Positions 57,793-64,000 of a stretch of 64,000 nucleotides of DNA are shown here, in pieces (position 1 is the stretch's first letter; each line of letters begins with the position of its first letter). This DNA is from Adiantum capillus-veneris (taxonomy: Eukaryota; Streptophyta; Polypodiopsida; Polypodiales; Pteridaceae). The stretch is taken from positions 146,844,241-146,908,240 of the forward strand of contig CM043945.1 of the NCBI GenBank assembly GCA_014529385.2. Reading direction: 5' to 3'. The notes beneath the pieces are model-generated. The model searched no databases and had not been told where the DNA came from. It saw nothing but the letters and a program-made list of their open reading frames with translations. A program made the position numbers and the translations under genes.

Positions 57793-59419
57793 TGTCATTA
57801 AATATCTAATATCTAACCAACCCAAATGATTTTCTCATATTAAAATGATCATTTAATGTGGGATAATAAACGGGAACAAAGGTTAGAATATAGACATGTG
57901 CTTACGGATCTATCTCAACACAAGGCCAATGGTAAAGGGGCCCAAATGAGAGATGGTTTGTCAAAGAGCAATGTTAACTAATGGAGCTTAAAAGACCTTA
58001 GGGTAAGCTTCATTAACGACCTCCAATGGTTAGTATTAACAGTCCTTTGACCTTAAGCAAGCTAGGGATGAGTTTAAGGTGGGAACCCGACCTAAACTTG
58101 TCTTTGACCTTAAGCAAGCTAGCGTTGTGCTTGAGGTGGGAACCCGACCTAAACTTGCCTTTGACCTTAGGCAAGAACTTGAGGTGGGAACTCCACCTAA
58201 GGTGCTTGTCATGCTTGATGACTAGGGTCCTTGAGGTGCTTGTCATACTTAATGAGGATCTTGCTTGAGAAGCTTCCTATGCATGGGGGGTAAGATGCTT
58301 GAGTCAAAAAGAGACCCTACACACTTAATGAGGAAGTTTCTTGAGAGGATTCCTATGCATGGGGGGTAAGATGCTTGAGTAAAAAAGAGACCCTACACAC
58401 TTAATGAGGAAGTTTCTTGAGAAGCTTCCTATGCATGGGGGGGTAAGATGCTTGAGTGAAAAAGAGACCCTACACACGTAATGAGGAAGTTGCTTGAGAA
58501 GCTTCCTATGCATAAAAGTCCCAAAGTTAGCGGAATCTTTGACCTAACCTTCCACTCACCCAAGGGGCATCACTTTTCTAAAAGGGCACATGGGACACAT
58601 GTCAGACTCTCACTAAGCTTAACCACATGGTGTGCTTGAATGGTATTGGTTGGGCTAAACAGGGGTCCAATGAGCTTCTACTTTCATCCAACAAATATCT
58701 AGATATTTTCAAGCTCTCTCTCTCTCTCTCTAAGGGGTAAGGAGGACACTTGTCAAAAGACTACCCATGTACTTGACTGCATTCTGCATGTGATTGGGGG
58801 AGAGGGGGTCCAATGAGCGTGTAGCATGTAGAAAATTCACCACTCGCCCAAAGCAAGGAAGGGGGATTCTAGGGGGATATACTCCACACACACACTCATT
58901 TGCAAGGGCATTCTAACTTGGTGAAAGTTGAGGAACACCACCTCCTTCTCGAAGCTTTTGAGACGTGAGAGCCTACATCAACACTCTTGGCTGTGGAATG
59001 CAAATTCAACCAAGATCCATGCTTCAATGCTTAAGCTTGCCATCTTCTCCATCTCCATTACTATGCTATTTTGTATGCTAGCAAGAAGAGTAATGATAAG
59101 TGAGGAACTATTTCTTTCTCCTATGGAATGTTTCTTCTTCCTCTTCCCTACCCTCATTCCCCTCTAGCTCTCTCCACATTTGAAGGTGTTTGAGGCCTTG
59201 GGACTGAGGCTTGGGATAGTTAATGCTTTCTACAAGTTTATGTCATTATTGTGATGCATGACACTTTCCATCTTCATTGCATCACGTAGGTCACAAGGAA
59301 CACAAAGATTGTATGGTACCAAGTCCCTCTTGATGGAAGAAACTATAATGGAAATGCCTATTCGAGGGGGGACCGGCTCCATATGAATCCGGTCCTCAAC
59401 TATGGTCATGTTCTCTAAA
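57793..59419 (+). repeat. Array B second LTR, left part
   Basis: Starts TGTCATTAAATATC. It contains three 57-bp units (58051, 58108, 58165, the last shortened) and four 76-bp units (AATGAGGA at 58251, 58327, 58403, 58480) against three in the first LTR. Interrupted by the hAT element, whose left target duplication is TCTCTAAA at 59412-59419. Confidence 0.9.
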
Positions 59420-60020
59420 CAGGGATTTCAAAATGACGTGATCACACTATAATTTGAGGTTAATAACAATAGAAATGCAAAATAACAAATATTTTGTTAA
59501 TTGACATTCATCTTTTTTGACCTCTAGGGAGACCTGGAGACCGGCTCTTAGCCCGCCGGGCTAATTAGTTGGTCCGTTGGGCTAGTGAATCTTCTCGGCG
59601 GTCACGCCGGGTAAAGCTATTTGCCCCTCCGGGCCCACTGTGGCTATATAAAGGTGACGCCGGTGCTTGTCTTTTCACAAAAGAAGTACATTGAAAAGTC
59701 TTCACCAAACTTTCTGGCAGCTTTCCACATTCTCAAAGCAGTGTAGCAGTAATTTTTTAAACCCTTCCTTATTTTATTGATGTTTTTTTGAGTTTTTTGC
59801 ATTAAAACTTAAAGGTTTAAAATTTCTTTTATCAAATCATCGTACGTGGATGCACTGGCACATGGTTGCAATTTCGGCTAGGTGTGTCATTGCAAAAGCT
59901 CAGTATGCTATCTCTTCATTCAAGTATTATTCAAACCAAACATTAGTGTTATAATCAATATCACACACAAACGTAGTAGTAAAGCCTGAAGGGAATAAAC
60001 CTCAATCTACTCAAACATGA

Positions 60021-60760
60021 GCAAGCAAATACAACGGTGAATCAAATATGTGATCAGTCCATCCCAAAAGTAGAGATATCGACCCAAAGATTCACCTTCC
60101 TACCTCCTTTCATGAGTCAGTCCAGTCCAAAAAAGAACTAATGACCCATGATTGGAGCTCTAATCGAAATAGCAAGCAAATACAACGGTGAATCAAACAT
60201 GTGATCAGTCCATCCCAAAAGTAGAGAGATCAACCCAAAGATTCACCTTCCTACCTCCTTTCATGAATCAGTCCAATCCAAAAAAGAACTAATGACCCAT
60301 GATTGGAGGTCTTATCGGAATAGCAAGCAAATACAACGGTGAATCAAACATGTGATCAGCCCATCCCAAAAGTAGAGATATCGACCCCAAGATTCACCTT
60401 TCTACCTCCTTTCATGATCAGTCCAGTCCAAAAAAGAACTAATGACCCATGATTGGAGCTCTAATCGGAATAGCAAGCAAATACAGCGGTGAATCAAACA
60501 TGTGATCAGTCCATACCAAAAGTAGAGATATCGACCCAAAGATTCACCTTTCTATCTCTTTTCAAGAATCAGTTCATTCCAAAAAAGAACTAATGACCCA
60601 TGATAGAAGTTCTAATCAATTTAGCAAATATAACGATGAACCAAACATGAGATCAGTCCATCCCAAATGTAGAGATACCGACCCAAAGATTCACCTTTCT
60701 ACCTCCTTTCAAGAATCAGTTCAGTCCAAAAAAGAACTAATGATCCATGATCAAAGTTAC
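60021..60760. repeat. 150-bp minisatellite in the hAT element
   Basis: Five units begin GCAAGCAAAT or a variant at 60021, 60172, 60323, 60473 and about 60622. Each contains GATCAGTCCATCCCAAAAG and AAAAGAACTAATGACCCATG. Units 1-3 are very similar; units 4 and 5 diverge. Confidence 0.93.
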
Positions 60761-60850
60761 ATTAAGTTTTAATTTTTTTAAAGACTATTCATTTTTTTAC
60801 CTTTAGTTTTTCTTCTAAATTTTAAAGGATGACCAAATTTAGAGGAAGAG

Positions 60851-60880
60851 GTGATGTGATGTGATGTGATGTGATGTGAT
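60851..60880. repeat. (GTGAT)6 microsatellite
   Basis: Six GTGAT units in the hAT element. Confidence 0.97.
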
Positions 60881-61127
60881 GTCTATAAAAGGGTTATATA
60901 GAGCCGCAAAATATGGAGGGGGTACACGATGGGCCCGACGGGATTCTTGCTTGTCCCGCCGGGCCTGCCGGGATTGATGGTTGTCCCGCCAGTTCTACGT
61001 TTTCTACCGGTTTTCGTAGGTCATGACATTAGATATGTTATTAACATGAAAAAAATAGTAATAATAACAACAATAATTAACATTTAACAAAATACGTCAT
61101 CGCGTAATTAAAATCCCTGTCTCTAAA

Positions 61128-61296
61128 CTCTCTCTCTTGCAAAAGTATTCTTCATGCCAAGTTAACTAAGTACCATGTTTGTGTTGCTACCATCAATTAA
61201 GTTCTCCTGCTATGCTCACAAAGTAATCTCTTAAAAGTGCTTCACCTAATTTCCTAATTCCGCTACTCTCAAAGTTCATAGGTCATTTCCATTACA
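61128..61296 (+). repeat. Array B second LTR, right part
   Basis: Matches 42262-42435 and ends TTCCATTACA. Confidence 0.9.
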
Positions 61297-61297
61297 T

Positions 61298-61309
61298 TGA
61301 TACCAGAGC
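61298..61309 (+). other. Array B second PBS, mutated
   Basis: TGATACCAGAGC, two changes from the initiator-Met PBS, one base after the LTR. Confidence 0.85.
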
Positions 61310-61709
61310 ATTTGGTTTCTCTTTTCTGGCTTAAGAAGAGAGGTCCTTAAGTAGCCTATTAATGGTTGTTTTTGTTAATTATATTAGGGTAAGTGGGTCT
61401 GGGATCTATTATCGATTTTCTTGAGCCCACATGTGAGATATGGTGCACGCATTGGGAGCGTTGGTCTTAATAATGGAGTCATTTTAGACTTGCCTATGGC
61501 TTTACTATTATTGAGCCATAAGAAGTACAAAAGGAGCTATCCCTCAACAACTTTTCTATGTTAGAATCACTCCACTACTCTCTATAATTAACCAATTTGA
61601 GCCGTGGGTGTAGATACTTAAGTGCCTATTTTCAAAGGATAAGAGGAGTAGCAACTAAGGTTTTGAATTGCCAAAGCATACACTAAGTAAACATATAAGT
61701 TTAATTAAC
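61310..61709 (+). other. Array B third internal region: leader
   Basis: Uninterrupted leader, homologous to 42449-42632 plus 54184-54400; it shows the empty site of element C (GACTTGCC near 61487). No gene. Confidence 0.85.
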
Positions 61710-61832
61710 ATGGCTGACAATAACCAAGAGAGTAGAATGAACATTGATAACTTTGATTTTACACATGAAGGTGCCAATGATGATGCCCCCATGTTTGTTA
61801 ATTATCTTGCCACTAGGTTGCAACAAGTGATG
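61710..61832 (+). pseudogene. Array B third internal region: Gag start, truncated
   Basis: ATG at 61710 opens MADNNQESRMNIDNFDFTHE and continues to NYLATRLQQVMG, where homology to the Gag copies at 23135 and 54401 stops. Element F begins at this point, and the frame then runs into F sequence to a stop at 61935. Confidence 0.88.
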
Positions 61833-62677
61833 GGGCCTTTTCACAAGCCAAGCTCCCATACCCCTCTTCTCTCGTCCCCACCCCATGAAAACCCCCCTCT
61901 TAGGGAGGGAGTGATAAAAGACATTGGAAAAAAGTAAGAAAAAATAAAGTATGATTATGTAAATATATGAGAAAGGTAAAATAGGCCACCTCATGCCTGC
62001 GGGGCAGCCCATCCCCACCTTGCCTCCTTTTTCTTCACTGTTGCCCCGCCGTGTGTCCCTTTTCCTCTCCTCCACTCAAAAGTTCAACCCCCTTTCTCTT
62101 CCCCTTGTCCTTTCTCCTTTCTCTCTCCCCTCAAGCTACCCCACCTCTCACCAATAATGCATTCTAACTCACCAATAATGCACCCTAACTCACATGCAAC
62201 TTACCCTATCTTCCAAAATAGTATACCCCACCTCCCCTTTCTCTCTCCTATCATATCCCATGACCCAAAACCCCCCCCCCTCTCTCTAAAGGGCGCCATG
62301 TCTCTTTTCTTGTAGCTAAACAACCTCCCCCACACTCACACACACTCAGTTTCACTAAAAAAGGTGCCCACAGACCCATCCCCACCCGGTGGTTACCTGA
62401 TTTTTCTTGTGTTCACACACATCTACACACAGATTCACCTCTGAACACACTCCTCTCTCTCCCCTCTTGTAATTACTTTATTCTCCATGTCACCTCTCAC
62501 TTTTTTTCATCAACCCATCTCTCTCTCTTAGTCTCTCTCTCATGAGACTGCTGTTCTGGCACATATACACACAGCCAGACAAGTGGGGCCCACAGTCACA
62601 TGGCCTATGTAGATAATGATTTCTTCATTTCTAAATTCTAGAATTTCTCCCCCCCCCCCCCCCCCCCCCCTCCTCCC

Positions 62678-62686
62678 CTATATAAA
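62678..62686 (+). promoter_or_regulatory. Probable TATA box of element F LTR
   Basis: CCCCTATATAAAGAGGGG contains a strong TATA box in the LTR, on the strand of the element. Transcription would start roughly 30 bases downstream, near 62712, just before the CA run. Start not verified. Confidence 0.6.
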
Positions 62687-62755
62687 GAGGGGTCACCATC
62701 ACACAAAAACACACAACATCACCAAAGAACACACTATGCACTGTGTGTGCCTAGT

Positions 62756-62756
<1 letters not shown>

Positions 62757-62827
<71 letters not shown>
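62757..62827. repeat. (CA)n microsatellite
   Basis: About 35 CA units in the F LTR, downstream of the TATA box, so probably transcribed. Confidence 0.97.
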
Positions 62828-62828
<1 letters not shown>

Positions 62829-63210
62829 ATCACCATCACCGCAATCACCATGCTTGTCTTGAGCATGACCTCTACACCCTTGGCTATGGAAGATGAAGGG
62901 AAACTAAATGAAGGATGATGGCCATAATCCTCGTGCGAGTCTTCGCCATCAACTCCCACCTATCCGCCATGTGCTCTACCACTCTCTCCCTTCTCATTCC
63001 CCTACCCTATGCTCCCCATTTCATCGCCTAATTCTCTAAATAAATCTTGAGGTTTTGTGAGTATGTTTTCTTGCAATGTTTTGCCCATGTGAGGTGTGCG
63101 GAACCGCCACCTAGTCTTGTGTTTTGGAGTGAGCTTGTGTATGTGTGAAGGGTGTGCGGATTCGCCATCCTTTTGCGATGCCTAAGTACTAAGCCGCTAT
63201 ACCCCCTCCC

Positions 63211-63258
<48 letters not shown>

Positions 63259-63471
63259 TTGATCTCATTCCCTTTCCTTTTCATCATTACTCCCAAGCAT
63301 CCATCTCTCTGGGATGAAAAATTTGTTATGGTGGTGTGTTGTTTGCGTCCTAGCAGCTGAAGCTAGGTGGTGCCCCCTGTTTGCTTTACCATGACAGGCT
63401 CGAGGCGCGCCATTCGGTCCCCGGTGTTTTAGAGGCCGTCGAGGTACGGGGTTCGCTTTGCTCCCGTCATT

Positions 63472-63489
63472 TGGTGCCCCCACTGAGGA
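63472..63489 (+). other. Element F primer-binding site
   Basis: TGGTGCCCCCACTGAGGA, two bases after the LTR, same site as in element E. Confidence 0.8.
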
Positions 63490-63542
63490 TCTTTTCATGA
63501 AACCCTTCAGTTTACAAGACTGAAACCCTTAAACTATTGTGA

Positions 63543-64000
63543 ATGGATGAATGGCTAGCAGGATTTGCTAATTGGACGACAGAAGAAGAAGAGCTCCAAG
63601 CACAACTAGACGAAATCCGCATCTCCATCGAAGCTCGAGTGCCAGGCGTAACGGTAATCGATTTGCAGTGGGAGAGTCAACCAACACGCCAAACCGAGTG
63701 GATATACATAGGCCAAGTGCCAAGAAGAAGAAGAAGAAGGTCAAAACCATGTCCGCAACCTACAACCAACCCACAACAACAAAATGGAAGGAGCTCTACA
63801 CAATAGAGAATCAACACTATTCTACTTTGAGAATCGGGTAACTCAAGTCACCGAGGTAATTATCACAGTCAGTTTTCAAGTCGCACCTGATGCTGCAGCA
63901 CAGATAACGGAAGCATTGGCTCACACTCTCACTAGAGAAACTAGGGATCTACTGAGTTTGTTTCAGGAAAGAACACCACCCTCTCCCACAAGCTTGGACA
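63543..64000 (+). pseudogene. Element F Gag N-terminus, frameshifted, cut by edge
   Basis: From 63543 the frame reads MDEWLAGFANWTTEEEELQA, then QLDEIRISIEARVPGVTVID to WIYIGQVP at about 63718. In the GAAGAA repeat at 63722-63740 the sensible frame changes to one that stays open to the window end (NKMEGALHNRESTLFYFENR, TEVIITVSFQVAPDAAAQI, LTRETRDLLSLFQE). The acidic helical start and position after the PBS suit a Tat-type Gag, but no diagnostic domain is reached. The frameshift may be slippage within the triplet repeat or damage. Confidence 0.6.

Larger units (their letters stand above)
59420..61119. mobile_element. 1700-bp non-autonomous hAT transposon
   Basis: It has terminal inverted repeats CAGGGATTT (left) and CAGGGATTTT (right, complement), and a perfect 8-bp target duplication TCTCTAAA (59412-59419 and 61120-61127). 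The empty site is visible in the other B LTR near 42255 as ATCTAAA-CTCTC. CAGGG ends with 8-bp duplications are the hAT signature. No transposase is encoded. Inside are a GCCGGG-rich part, a TATA box (TATATAAA, 59645), about five 150-bp tandem units, a GTGAT run and a second GC-rich part with an inverted TATA-like sequence (60893-60902). Confidence 0.92.
19393..61832 (+). mobile_element. Tandem chromovirus array B (outer shell of the nest)
   Basis: Removing the nested insertions leaves this order: integrase fragment, PPT, LTR (20671-21136 joined to 41169-42435), PBS, leader, gag, RNase H, integrase, PPT, LTR (57793-59419 joined to 61128-61296), PBS, leader, gag start. Two LTRs thus separate parts of three internal regions, all plus strand. 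This is the structure expected after unequal recombination between neighbouring or LTR-sharing copies. The array is closely related to element A, which inserted into it. Confidence 0.85.
61828..63469 (+). repeat. Element F 5' LTR
   Basis: The left boundary is where homology to B Gag ends (TGATGGGG at 61828 or TGGGG at 61831). The right boundary is TCCCGTCA at 63469 before the PBS. It is pyrimidine-rich with a C run (62649-62670), a CA run (62757-62827) and a CT run (63212-63246). Confidence 0.75.
61828..64000 (+). mobile_element. Gypsy element F, 5' part, cut by window edge
   Basis: A new LTR element interrupts the last B Gag. The LTR is about 61828-63469, followed by a PBS identical in its first 17 bases to that of element E and then a Gag-like frame that leaves the window. 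The short block GCGTCCTAG...CTAGGTGGTGCCCC near 63347 is shared with the E-type LTRs. It is probably Tat-related; the other LTR and target duplication are outside. Confidence 0.75.

Noticed and set aside
60021-60760. Regular 150-bp repeats as a CRISPR array
   Set aside because: Units are contiguous without unique spacers, in a plant transposon.
1-64000. Host genes, tRNA or rRNA genes, bacterial-type systems
   Set aside because: No exon structure with known domains, cloverleaf sequence or operon arrangement was found; all recognisable proteins are retroelement proteins.

Overview
This window is nuclear DNA of a land plant with a large, repeat-rich genome. Nearly everything recognisable is transposable-element DNA: Ty1-copia, Ty3-gypsy of the chromovirus and Tat lineages, L1-type LINEs, a non-autonomous hAT transposon and foldback elements, plus many long CT, CA and GA microsatellites. 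I found no intact host gene, rRNA, tRNA or CRISPR array. The species cannot be named from this. An L1 with a coiled-coil ORF1 and the DGG retroviral proteases may point away from flowering plants (a fern or gymnosperm is possible), but that is speculation.

Left part (1-19392). A minus-strand copia element enters from the left edge (gag at 1-220, PBS and 189-bp LTR up to 2087). A Tat-type LTR fragment (2816-2994) is followed by a decayed reading frame. A decayed plus-strand L1 LINE (5354-9090) has its reverse transcriptase split by a 442-bp foldback element. A copia LTR with PBS lies at 9398-9679. A full-length 5.4-kb minus-strand L1 LINE (10711-16111) has its poly-A tail and a 15-bp target duplication. 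Hairpins and tandem duplications fill 16241-19392.

Right part (19393-64000) is a Russian-doll nest. Its outer shell is a tandem chromovirus array, called B here: integrase fragment, PPT, LTR, PBS, internal region, PPT, LTR, PBS and the start of another gag. The first B LTR is split by a related chromovirus A (21137-41163, target duplication ATACT). A is itself split in its RNase H region by a Tat-lineage element E on the opposite strand (26588-37470, about 2.4-2.6-kb LTRs, dual RNase H). The leader of B is split by minus-strand element C (42633-54178), which encodes Gag and protease but no RT, RNase H or integrase. One LTR of C is split by a small copia-like element D (42787-45438, target duplication GAGGA). 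The second B LTR is split by a 1700-bp hAT element (59420-61119, 8-bp target duplication). The last gag of B is cut by a plus-strand element F (61828 to the right edge).

The nest gives an insertion order: B first, then A, C, the hAT element and F; E after A; D after C. All coding regions are broken by stops or frameshifts, yet E is nearly intact (one frame of about 1,790 codons with four stops). The most unusual coding content is in C: several zinc knuckles in Gag, and an unrecognised region with repeated W-[IV]-P-K motifs where polymerase and integrase would normally follow the protease.
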